Shown here piece by piece: positions 54,481 to 62,744 of a DNA stretch of 64,000 nucleotides (within the stretch, counting starts at the first letter, position 1; each line of letters opens with the position of its first letter). Below the pieces are notes generated by a model. The model worked only from the letters and a program-made list of their open reading frames with translations, searched no databases and was not told the DNA's origin. The position numbers were made by a program, and so were the translations under genes. The DNA lies in the NCBI GenBank assembly GCA_944328445.1, contig CALVHO010000005.1, positions 1 through 64,000 of the forward strand, written 5' to 3'. This stretch comes from an uncultured Clostridia bacterium. GTDB lineage: Bacteria; Bacillota; Clostridia; Christensenellales; Borkfalkiaceae.

Positions 54481-55894
54481 GTTGCTGTTCCATTCCTTTG
54501 AAAAATTCTTTGACGGCGGAGATCTTCTCCTCGCTGTCGGCAGCGGACCGCATCTCCGCGAACACGCGCACGACGGGTTCGGTCCCGCTCATGCGCACGA
54601 GCACCCAGCAGCCGTCGTCAAAATAATATTTGTAATTGGCGTTGAAATGCTCCACGCGGCGCACCCCGCCGAAGTCGGGCACGGCCGCATCCAGCCGCGC
54701 ACGGACGGGGCCGAGCGACGGGAAGGTGAGCTCGTCCTCCTCGATGGTGTGGCCGTAGCCTGCAAATTCATGCACTTCCCGCACGATGGCGGAGACGGGC
54801 TTACCCATGCGGATGACCATCTCCATGAACAGCGACGCCGAAAAGACGCTGTCCTTGCCCATGACGTAGCCGCGCACCGTCAGCCCGCCCGAACTCTCGC
54901 CGCCGATGAGGGCGTCCGTTTCCAACATCTTGGAGGAGATGTTTTTGAAGCCGACGTCCACTTCATGGCAGCGGTAGCCGAGCTTTTGCGCCAGGCGGTC
55001 CAAAAGGATGCTGGTGGCGCAGTTTTTGACCACGTCTCCCCGCATGCCGCGGAAGCGCACGAGGTAATAGTAGAGGCAGGCGAGGATGTCGTTGCTGTCG
55101 ACGTATTCGCCGCGCTCGTCCAGGATACCGAGGCGGTCGCTGTCGCTGTCGGTAGCCATGGCGAAGTCGTACCCGCCCGCCAGCAGTTCGCCGCGCATGC
55201 CGAGCACCATCGCCTTGGTGGGGTTGGGCAAAAGCCCGCCGAAGAGCGCGTCGCGCGCGGCGTGGCGGACGTCGAAGCGGGCGATGTTGTACTCCCCTGC
55301 CAGCGGCTGCAAACACACCGCGCCGACGCCGTAAAGGTTGTCGTACAACACTTTGCAGCGGTTGTTTTGTATATTTTTCAAGTCGATGAAGGACTTGATC
55401 CGATCCATGTATTGGCGCCTGCGGTCGGTGCGTTGCAAAAGCCCCGCCCTCTCCGCCTCGGCGGCGGGCATTGTGTTCACGGTGCGGATGGAGGCGCACT
55501 CCTTTTCGATCTCGCCCGTGAACGCGACGTCGGCATCGACGCCGCCTTTCATGAACAGCTTTACGCCGTTGTAATAATACGGGTTGTGGCTGGCGGTGAT
55601 CATCACGCCGAAATCCAGCCCTTCGCTCTGCACGGCGCCCATCACGGAGGGCGTGGGCATCGGCCCGTCGTAGAGCAGGCAGGAAAACCCGTTGCCCGCA
55701 AGCACTTCCGCCACCCAGAGGCAGGCGTATTCGGAGGCGAAGCGGTTGTCGTACCCGACGACGACGGGCTTGCGGCTCCCCTGCCGCTTGGCGATGTTGC
55801 ACAGCGCCTGGATGGACAGCTGCACGTTTTCTTTGGTGAAGTCGGCCCCGATGATACCGCGGAAGCCGCCCGTTCCGAATTTGACCATGACCAT
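54470..55894 (-). CDS. Phosphoglucomutase/phosphomannomutase-family phosphohexomutase
   Basis: A 474-residue alpha-D-phosphohexomutase. It has the phosphoserine loop TASHNPYYYNGVK, the metal loop TDSDSDRLG, the sugar-binding GGESSGGLT and the phosphate-binding RMSGTEPVVRVF. The likely job is to turn the sugar-1-phosphate made by the GH94 enzyme, with which it is coupled, into sugar-6-phosphate. Two ATGs six bases apart (55894 and 55888) are possible; GGGGGA fits the second better. The glucose versus N-acetylglucosamine form cannot be told here. Confidence 0.9.
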   Translation of the reverse strand: MVMVKFGTGGFRGIIGADFTKENVQLSIQALCNIAKRQGSRKPVVVGYDNRFASEYACLWVAEVLAGNGFSCLLYDGPMPTPSVMGAVQSEGLDFGVMITASHNPYYYNGVKLFMKGGVDADVAFTGEIEKECASIRTVNTMPAAEAERAGLLQRTDRRRQYMDRIKSFIDLKNIQNNRCKVLYDNLYGVGAVCLQPLAGEYNIARFDVRHAARDALFGGLLPNPTKAMVLGMRGELLAGGYDFAMATDSDSDRLGILDERGEYVDSNDILACLYYYLVRFRGMRGDVVKNCATSILLDRLAQKLGYRCHEVDVGFKNISSKMLETDALIGGESSGGLTVRGYVMGKDSVFSASLFMEMVIRMGKPVSAIVREVHEFAGYGHTIEEDELTFPSLGPVRARLDAAVPDFGGVRRVEHFNANYKYYFDDGCWVLVRMSGTEPVVRVFAEMRSAADSEEKISAVKEFFKGMEQQRVL

Positions 55895-55900
55895 TCCCCC

Positions 55901-55931
55901 AAAAGGGAGGGGCGGGCGACGGCCCGCCCCC
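55901..55931. terminator. Hairpin between the GLUG lipoprotein and mutase genes
   Basis: GGGGCGGGC/GCCCGCCCC stem with four-base loop. On the minus strand TCCCTTTTGG follows; it may partly stop transcription between the surface genes and the cytoplasmic enzymes. Confidence 0.5.
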
Positions 55932-55976
55932 GTTTTTACTTACCGCCGCGCCGAACGCGGCTCGCCTTTTTTACCG

Positions 55977-58900
55977 TCATGCATCCGCGCCCGTCTGCAC
56001 GATGAGCGTAGGATAGCTGCCTTCCTCGATGTTCCAGACGGAAGTATCGAATTCGTCATAGGTCGCAGCGGACTGCATCTCTGCGGTGGTGAGGAACGAG
56101 CTGCTCCATGCATGCTCCGCCCCATCGCCGGCGGCAAAAGTTGCGCCGTTGAGTTCCTGATCGACGAAGACGTTTTCCATCCTTGCGGTAGCGCCGATGC
56201 CGCCGCTCGAATACACGCCGATGTTTTTCATCCAACCACCTTCCGTAACACAATCCCCGACTTCGCCGAGAATGATGCTGTTGCGAATGGTGCCGCCGTT
56301 AAACTGGCTAAACAACAGAGCGCCGTAAGAGAATATGGTGCTGCTCATCGAAATGTCAATGATGCAGTTCTGCACGATACCGCGGGTCATATAATCCGAC
56401 AGTCCGCCGATCCAATTGTCGTCGACCGATGCCGAAATGACGATCTCCCCTTCGAGCCGCAGATTTTGCACAATGACCGTTTCATCGGTTGCAGCCGTCA
56501 ATCCGCCGAACAAGCCACTCTTCGAAGAGGTGAACCCGCTGATGGTATGGCCGCGGCCGTCAAAGGTGCCCGTGAAAGGATTCGCTTTGCTACCTATACC
56601 TGTCCAATCGCTGTAATCGCTCAAATCGATATCCGCAGTAAGGTAGTAAGGACGGGACAGATCGGCACCCGCCTGGGTAAGAGCGTACAGCTCTTCCGGC
56701 GTGCCGATGGCGACGGGGCCGGTCGAATAGGTCGAGATGACCTTTTCTGCCGTCATGCCGTTGTACGAAACGGTGACAATGAAGGACGTAGCAGGAACAA
56801 AGTCGTCGCCAAAGGTGATCAAGCCGTTTTCGCTGACCGTAACACCCGCGACGGTGCCCTTCAAACCGAACGTCGCCCCATCGACATCCACGGCCCCACT
56901 CGTCGAAAGCACCTTGGCGGTAAGCTGCTGTTCGGTCACGGTGTGCACATCGATAGAATCATAGAAATCGATATAGAGGTACGACTCTGCCGCAGGCGCA
57001 ACGAACCCGCCGTAACGCAGGGTCGGCCAGCTACCCGTCGAAAAATACCAGATATCCTCGTCCAGGACGTCGGCAAACGTCGAAGCCGTGCGCATCTCGA
57101 CATCGGTGTACAGAGCACAATCATTGAGAGCGCCGAGCATATACGCAGGGTTACCAAGCAATTCGACGGCCCCGCTGTTGGTCGCATCGACATAGCAGTT
57201 TTGCAATGTACCGTGGTTGACGGCCGCAAAGCCGCCCGCCGTAGAAACGCTGCCGGCTGCACTCACCTTGCCGACCGAGATACAATTGCGGATGGTCGTC
57301 TGCTTGGTCGCGGTCTCTTCGGAGTTGACGCCCACAAAGCCGCCGAAATACTGTCCTTCCGCCGCTTCGATATCGACGTCGACAAAGCAGTTTTCGATGA
57401 TGCCGCACTGGAAGGTGTTGCCCAGGCCGCCGCCCCAGGAGAGCGAACCGTTGATCGAGCCGACCAGCTTCACGTTTTTGATGGCGACGGTAGACGTGCT
57501 TTTCGCATTGACGAAGCCGAACAGGCCCGAATACGCCGAATTGAAGCCGCTGATGGTGTGACCCTGCCCGTCGAAAGTGCCCGTGAACGGCGCAGACGCC
57601 GAGCCGATGCCCGGCCAGCTGTATTCGGAAATGTCGATATCCTCTTCGAGGATGATATCTCCGCCGAGGTAGCGGGCGTCGGTGGCGACGCGGTAGAGCG
57701 ACGCCGCATTGCGGACGCGGTAGATATTGGTCTCCGCGAAGTCGTTGTTGATGAGGGTGATATCCGCCGTGGCCTTCGTTTCGGGCGAGGCGGCGAGCTG
57801 CGCCACCACGGTGACGGACGAATAATCGGCCACGGTATCGCTGTCAAAGGTCATGAGGCCCGTTTCCTCGTCGATGGAGACGCCGTCGACGGGCTCTTGC
57901 AGCGAGAAGATGACGGAGGTGTTTTCCACGCCCGAAACTTCGACGGTGATCTGGTAGTCGTAAACGGTGTTGATGTCGAGGTCGGCGGGCGCGCCCGTGA
58001 TGGCGACGAAAGGCTCTTCCTCCTCGGCCTCAAAATCGGGGTTGATCAGCTGCGGGTAGCTGCCGTTGACGATGGACCAGACCTCGCTGTCCCAGCCTTC
58101 GTAGGTGGAAGCCGTCTGCATAGCGGAAGTCGAGAGCATGATCTCGCTGTTGCCGATCAGGCCGGTCATGGTCTGGTAATACGTCGTACCCATGGCGTCG
58201 GCATCGCCGAAGCAGGCGTATGCGTCGCCCGCGTTGACGAACAGGCCGGCCATGCGCGTGGACGCACTGCGGTTGGGCGTCGAAACGGCGCCGATGCAGT
58301 AGCAGTATTCGACGCGGCCGCGGTTGTCGCTGACCAGGCCGCCCGCGGCGCCGAGGTCGCCGACGCAGGTCACGTCGATATCGCTCCAACAGTTGGAGAT
58401 GATGCCGCCGTTGATGGCCGCGATGCCGCCGGACCAGCGGTCGACGGTGATGGAGCCCTGCAACCCGAGGTTTTTGACCTCGCCGCTGCCGCCGATCTGC
58501 TCAAAGAAGCCGACGACCTGGCCGCTCTCCTCGTCGCGATCCTCGTATTGGATGTTGCTGATGGTGTAGCCGTTGCCGTCGAACACGCCGTTGAAGGGTT
58601 CGGCCGCGCGCGTCAGCACGCCGTTTTCGTCCTCGATCTCGGAGGTGCCGATGGGATCCCAGGCGGAGGTGAGCTCGATATCGTTCATCAGCACGTAATT
58701 GCCGTTGAGGTCGATGTTGCGCAGTTCTTCCTCCGTGTAGATGGGCGTGCCCTCGATCTCGGGGATCTCGAGCGTATAGTCGCGGGTGACGTAGACGGCG
58801 GTGTCGTATGTGGACGTCGCGCGCAGGGTGATGACGGCGCCGTCCGTCGCGTTGGCGCCGACGGTGAGCACGTTGCCGCTTTCGCCGCCGACGGAAACGC

Positions 58901-59150
58901 CGCGCGTATCCTCGCCCGTTACGGACCAGCGCACGCCCTGGTCGGCCTGCGCGGGCTTGACCTTGGCTTCCAGCGTGTGTTCGCCGGGAGCAAAGGTGGT
59001 GTTGGTGCCCACGATCTCGATGCTGTCGGCATCGGCGTGGCGGACGGGTTCAGAGCCGTCGTTGCAGGCGGCCAGCACAAAAGAGCACAGGCACAAGAGC
59101 GCCAGCATCACGATGAGTACCGCTTTTTTTGTGAGGTTTTTCATCTTCAT
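55977..59150 (-). CDS. Large lipoprotein with GLUG-type repeats
   Basis: A 1057-residue surface lipoprotein: signal peptide ending in LAAC (Cys 29), an Ig-like part (residues 40-130, HTLEAKVKPAQADQGVRWSV), then three modules of about 340 residues, each opened by a GLUG-type block: FNGVFDGNGYTISN near 183, FTGTFDGQGHTISGF near 522 and FTGTFDGRGHTISGF near 860. Ig-like linkers separate them and each module ends with a W-x2-GSYPxL-like line. No catalytic motif is seen; adhesion or glycan binding is likely. Start overlaps the GH16 stop (ATGA). Confidence 0.85.
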   Translation of the reverse strand: MKMKNLTKKAVLIVMLALLCLCSFVLAACNDGSEPVRHADADSIEIVGTNTTFAPGEHTLEAKVKPAQADQGVRWSVTGEDTRGVSVGGESGNVLTVGANATDGAVITLRATSTYDTAVYVTRDYTLEIPEIEGTPIYTEEELRNIDLNGNYVLMNDIELTSAWDPIGTSEIEDENGVLTRAAEPFNGVFDGNGYTISNIQYEDRDEESGQVVGFFEQIGGSGEVKNLGLQGSITVDRWSGGIAAINGGIISNCWSDIDVTCVGDLGAAGGLVSDNRGRVEYCYCIGAVSTPNRSASTRMAGLFVNAGDAYACFGDADAMGTTYYQTMTGLIGNSEIMLSTSAMQTASTYEGWDSEVWSIVNGSYPQLINPDFEAEEEEPFVAITGAPADLDINTVYDYQITVEVSGVENTSVIFSLQEPVDGVSIDEETGLMTFDSDTVADYSSVTVVAQLAASPETKATADITLINNDFAETNIYRVRNAASLYRVATDARYLGGDIILEEDIDISEYSWPGIGSASAPFTGTFDGQGHTISGFNSAYSGLFGFVNAKSTSTVAIKNVKLVGSINGSLSWGGGLGNTFQCGIIENCFVDVDIEAAEGQYFGGFVGVNSEETATKQTTIRNCISVGKVSAAGSVSTAGGFAAVNHGTLQNCYVDATNSGAVELLGNPAYMLGALNDCALYTDVEMRTASTFADVLDEDIWYFSTGSWPTLRYGGFVAPAAESYLYIDFYDSIDVHTVTEQQLTAKVLSTSGAVDVDGATFGLKGTVAGVTVSENGLITFGDDFVPATSFIVTVSYNGMTAEKVISTYSTGPVAIGTPEELYALTQAGADLSRPYYLTADIDLSDYSDWTGIGSKANPFTGTFDGRGHTISGFTSSKSGLFGGLTAATDETVIVQNLRLEGEIVISASVDDNWIGGLSDYMTRGIVQNCIIDISMSSTIFSYGALLFSQFNGGTIRNSIILGEVGDCVTEGGWMKNIGVYSSGGIGATARMENVFVDQELNGATFAAGDGAEHAWSSSFLTTAEMQSAATYDEFDTSVWNIEEGSYPTLIVQTGADA

Positions 59151-60797
59151 GCCACCTCCCCGACAAGATCGATCACGCGGTGCATGCTGACGGAATCAAA
59201 GAGCACGACGGCGTCTTTATCCCCTTGCGAACGCAGCACGAGGCGCATTTCCACGCTGCCTTCGGGCGCCGTGACCGTGCCTTTGAACGCGGCAAAGTCT
59301 TCGCCCGCTTCGACGGCGAAAGTCTCTGCCTCGCCGATGACGTCGCCGTTTTTATCCAAAAACTCCACCGCAAATTCGGCTGTTAAGTCTACCCCCCCCC
59401 CTCGAAATTTTGGCAAGGCCGTCGAGGGTATATTCAAAACCTTCATAGACCGCGGTGATGGTCTGCGCCGCCTCGGACTGACCGATGAGGCGGTAGACGT
59501 AGTTGGACGCGGTGTAGTCCGTAGCGGTGATGCCCGAACGCTGGTCGGAGCCTTCCGTCAGAGCCCAGGCGGAGGCCATGCCCGAAAAATCGCCGTTGGA
59601 GACGATCTCCACGCCGTTCTCGTCCAGCACGACGGGCTCGGTCGGGAACGAGCGCTCGCCCGCGACGCTGTTTTCCAGGTACTCTTCCTTGGCTTCCTGC
59701 ACGCCGTCGTCGGCGGTCTCGTTGTACGGGGTATAGGCCACCCAGTCGACGAGCAGGTCAGACGTTTCGTATTCGGGAACGCCCGCCCATTCCACGGGCT
59801 GCCACACGCCGATCCAGAACTGCCCCTCGTAGGTGGGGATGTTCGTGGTCGAAGTGTAGGTCAGCACGTCGTCGATGTAATACTTGATGGTGTTGTTCTT
59901 GACGCTCCATTCAAAGGCATAGGTGTGCCACTTGCCGTCGTTCTGCGCCGAAAGGCCCAGTTCGGAAAGCTGCACCGTCTTCGTCGTATGGCCGGTGCCC
60001 GTGTCCGTCCAGTTCGTGTTCATCACGCTGTCGTAGCCGATGCGGCCGTCCAGCTTGCCGGGGAACTCGATGTCGATCTCGTGGTTGCACTCCTCGCTCT
60101 CGTAGTAATAGGTCCAGAACGCCGTGCACATGCCCTGGCGGGGCGAGATCTTGGCGGCCACTTCAAAGCGGCCGGGGCCGAGCGCCTCCTTGGTCACGAT
60201 GGCCGCGCCCGTGTTGCGCTCGCTCGCGTTTTCCCAGTACATGCCCTTGGACGAGAGCACGAGGATGCCGTCCTGCGTGTAGTTCACGTTGCTGGCCGTG
60301 GTGCCGTTGAAGCTGTCGTCGCCCCATTTTTTGTTGACGATGTCCCACTTGCCGTCGGGCGAAAGGCCGTCCGCAAAGTCGTCATACAGGCTGCCGTCGG
60401 TGGGCGCGGGGATGCGCGTCTTGTCGGCGGGCTCGACGGGTGTTTCCGGCTCCTCCGTTTCCCCGCCCGTTTCCGCATCGCCCGTGGAAACGGGCGTGGC
60501 CGTAAAGTCCGCGTCGGGCCGGGCAAAGGTCACCGTAAGCGTTTCGGGCAGGAACGTATACCCTTCCTTGACGGGCTTGATCGTCACCTCGCCGGTGAAA
60601 TCGCCCAAAGAATAGGAACCGTCCTCGGCGGTGGTGGCTTTGGCTTCTTCGCCGACCATGAGCGAAACGCCTGCCAGCCCCGCACCGTTGCATTTGACGG
60701 TGCCGCCGACCGTGCCCGCGGGCTCTTCGCCGTTTCCGCAGGCAACAAAGCCCAGCGCGAGGAATACGGCAAGAAGCAGCGTCACAAGTTTTTTCAT
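59147..60797 (-). pseudogene. GH16 beta-glucanase lipoprotein, interrupted by a frameshift in a G10 tract
   Basis: The 5' frame (60797 to 59352, 481 codons) has a lipobox LGFVAC (Cys 20), a carboxypeptidase regulatory-like domain (residues 28-98), a Pro/Glu/Thr linker, a GH16 catalytic domain with EIDIEF (Glu 240, Asp 242, Glu 244) and the start of a C-terminal carbohydrate-binding-like domain. At 59392-59401 a run of ten G (mRNA sense) moves translation to a stop. The rest of that domain is in another frame to 59147. Nine G would restore about 550 residues ending SMHRVIDLVGEVA. The catalytic domain is intact either way. GH16 cuts beta-1,3 or mixed-link beta-glucans. Confidence 0.85.
59392..59401 (-). 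repeat. G10 homopolymer tract
   Basis: Ten G on the coding strand inside the GH16 gene. The two frames either side encode one continuous domain if the run has nine or twelve G. Classic substrate for slipped-strand change, and also for assembly error. Confidence 0.9.
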
Positions 60798-60816
60798 ACA
60801 CTTCCTCCTTAAAGTT

Positions 60817-61749
60817 TTATCCTTTTAACCCGCCCGCGACGGTGTTCTCCATAATGGTCTTTTGGAAACAGATGAACACCACGAGGATCGGGATCAAAGC
60901 AATGATCATGGTCGCGAACATCTCCGGATAGGCGGAGCGGCCGCGAAGTTCGCTCAGCAACAGGTTGACGCCGACGGCCAGCGTGGGCGTGTTCGGCAGG
61001 TAGATGGAGGGCGTGAGGTAGTCGTTCCACAGCCCGATGGCGTGGATGACGCCCACGGCGATCAGCGCGGGCCTGGCCATCGGCAGCATGATCTTGAAGA
61101 AGATGCCGAAATCCGAACAGCCGTCGATCAGCGCCGCCTCCGCATATTCCCAGGACAGGTTTTTGAAAAACCCGTACAGGATGAGGAAATTGAAGCCGAA
61201 GCCGCCCGCATACAGGATGAGCACGCCGACGATGGAGTTGGTCAGGTGCAGCGTCTGCATGATGCTGTACTGCGCGGGAAGGGTGCCCGCCACGGGCACC
61301 GCCATGACGAACACGGCCAGCGCGTACAGGGCGTTGCGGCCGAAAAATTTGTATTTTGCGATGACGTATGCCGCGATCGAGGACATCAGCAGGCTGAGCG
61401 CCGTGCCGAAAAGGGTGACCAGGATGCTGATCCCGAACATGCCGAACAGCGTGACGCCGTGCACGTCGTAATCGAACAGCACGTTGGTGTAGTTTTCGAC
61501 GTGGAAACTCTGCGGAAAGGCCCAGATGTTCGTGAAGTATTCCTGGTTGCCCTTCACGGAGTTGAAGAGCATCCACACAAAGGGGAACACCAGCGTGACC
61601 GCGTAGACAAAGAACACCGCAAAGACCACCCAAAGGGCCCAGTCCTTGGTGACTTTGAAGCGGGGCTTTTTGAGCCCCTCGGCGCACGCGGTCTTGTCGG
61701 CGGCACAGGTCCCCTGCCCGTTTGCGCGCGGCGAAGCAGTATCGTTCAT
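60817..61749 (-). CDS. Sugar ABC transporter permease, MalG/CUT1-type
   Basis: A 310-residue permease with six hydrophobic segments and the EAA loop EYAEAALIDGCSDFGIFFKI followed by MLPMARPAL, typical of CUT1 oligosaccharide importers. The start MNDTASPRANG follows AGGGCAGCC; a longer frame has no ribosome binding site. Second permease of the binding protein-permease-permease set, 11 bp after the MalF-type gene. No ATPase gene is here, so a shared MsmX-like ATPase elsewhere is likely. The GH16 gene follows by 19 bp. Confidence 0.92.
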   Translation of the reverse strand: MNDTASPRANGQGTCAADKTACAEGLKKPRFKVTKDWALWVVFAVFFVYAVTLVFPFVWMLFNSVKGNQEYFTNIWAFPQSFHVENYTNVLFDYDVHGVTLFGMFGISILVTLFGTALSLLMSSIAAYVIAKYKFFGRNALYALAVFVMAVPVAGTLPAQYSIMQTLHLTNSIVGVLILYAGGFGFNFLILYGFFKNLSWEYAEAALIDGCSDFGIFFKIMLPMARPALIAVGVIHAIGLWNDYLTPSIYLPNTPTLAVGVNLLLSELRGRSAYPEMFATMIIALIPILVVFICFQKTIMENTVAGGLKG

Positions 61750-61760
61750 GGCTGCCCTCC

Positions 61761-62744
61761 TCAATACTCTACGTCGGCATACACTTTGCCGAGCGCCCAT
61801 TTGATCAGCAGGATGATCGGCACCCCGATGACGGACATCGCCAGGCCGAACGCCGAAAGATAGGGCAGGTTGCGGCCGTTGAGCACGCCGTTGTAGATCA
61901 TCAACGCGATGGTGTAGGTATCCGTCGTGCTCGGCGTGAGCATCAGCGGCTGCATCATGACCGTGAACACGGACGTGCAGCCGAGGATGAACGTCGTCGT
62001 GATCGTCGGCCAGACGAGCGGGATGGCGATCTGGAAGAGTTCGCGCGCCTTGCCCACCCCTTCGAGCTTGGAATACTCCATGATCTCGACGGGGATGCGG
62101 CTGATGGCGCCCGAAATGAGCACGATGTTCGTGCCGAGGCCCGCCCAGATGCAGTAGGCAAAGATCATGATCTGGTTGTTCGGGTAACGGCCGAACCAGG
62201 ACGGGATGTTCTCCACCCCCAGCGCCCGCAAAATGGGGTTGACGAAGCCGAGCGTCGCGTCGAAGGAGAAGGAAAAGGTCATCGTCAGCACGGCGACGGG
62301 GATGATGGAGGGCAGGAAAAAGATGACGCGGAACGCCGCGGCGCCGGGCACCTTTTTGTACAGGAAGTAGGAAAAGAGGATGGACAGCGGCAGGCTGATG
62401 AAGCAGGTCACGGGGAAGTACAGCACCGAATTGATGACGGTGCGCCGCGTGACGGCGGACCCGCCGCCGATCTCTTCAAACACCCGTATAAAATTTTTGA
62501 AGCCGTTGAATATGTATTTCCCGCTCAGCCAGTCGAACTCCTGGAAGGACATGACCACCGTATTCACGTTCACGAGGAACCAGAAGACGAACAGCTGCAC
62601 GAGCGGGAAAGCGAGCATCACGCAGATGAAGATCGCCTTGCGCTTTTTGCGGTCCAGGCCCTTGCGCTTGGGAGCGTTTTCGGCACTTTGGCCGCCCTTT
62701 TGCAATTTTTCCGCCGCCGTGGCGGCCGCCTTTGCTTCACTCAT
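61761..62744 (-). CDS. Sugar ABC transporter permease, MalF/CUT1-type
   Basis: A 327-residue permease: charged N-terminal stretch of about 45 residues, then six hydrophobic segments and the EAA loop MEYSKLEGVGKARELFQIAI followed by PLVWPTI. Start overlaps the binding-protein stop by four bases (ATGA). Works with the MalG-type subunit to import oligosaccharides captured by the lipoprotein. Confidence 0.92.
   Translation of the reverse strand: MSEAKAAATAAEKLQKGGQSAENAPKRKGLDRKKRKAIFICVMLAFPLVQLFVFWFLVNVNTVVMSFQEFDWLSGKYIFNGFKNFIRVFEEIGGGSAVTRRTVINSVLYFPVTCFISLPLSILFSYFLYKKVPGAAAFRVIFFLPSIIPVAVLTMTFSFSFDATLGFVNPILRALGVENIPSWFGRYPNNQIMIFAYCIWAGLGTNIVLISGAISRIPVEIMEYSKLEGVGKARELFQIAIPLVWPTITTTFILGCTSVFTVMMQPLMLTPSTTDTYTIALMIYNGVLNGRNLPYLSAFGLAMSVIGVPIILLIKWALGKVYADVEY

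Noticed and set aside
59147..59446. Separate 99-codon gene after the GH16 gene
   Set aside because: Its first codons lie inside the binding domain of the GH16 gene and there is no ribosome binding site; it is the frameshifted 3' part of that gene.
55692..60812. Very long plus-strand open frame of about 1700 codons opposite the mutase, lipoprotein and GH16 genes
   Set aside because: It mirrors GC-rich genes with clear family matches on the minus strand, has no ribosome binding site and no recognisable domain. Several similar antisense frames (for example 6185-9589 and 9396-11363 on plus) were dropped for the same reason.
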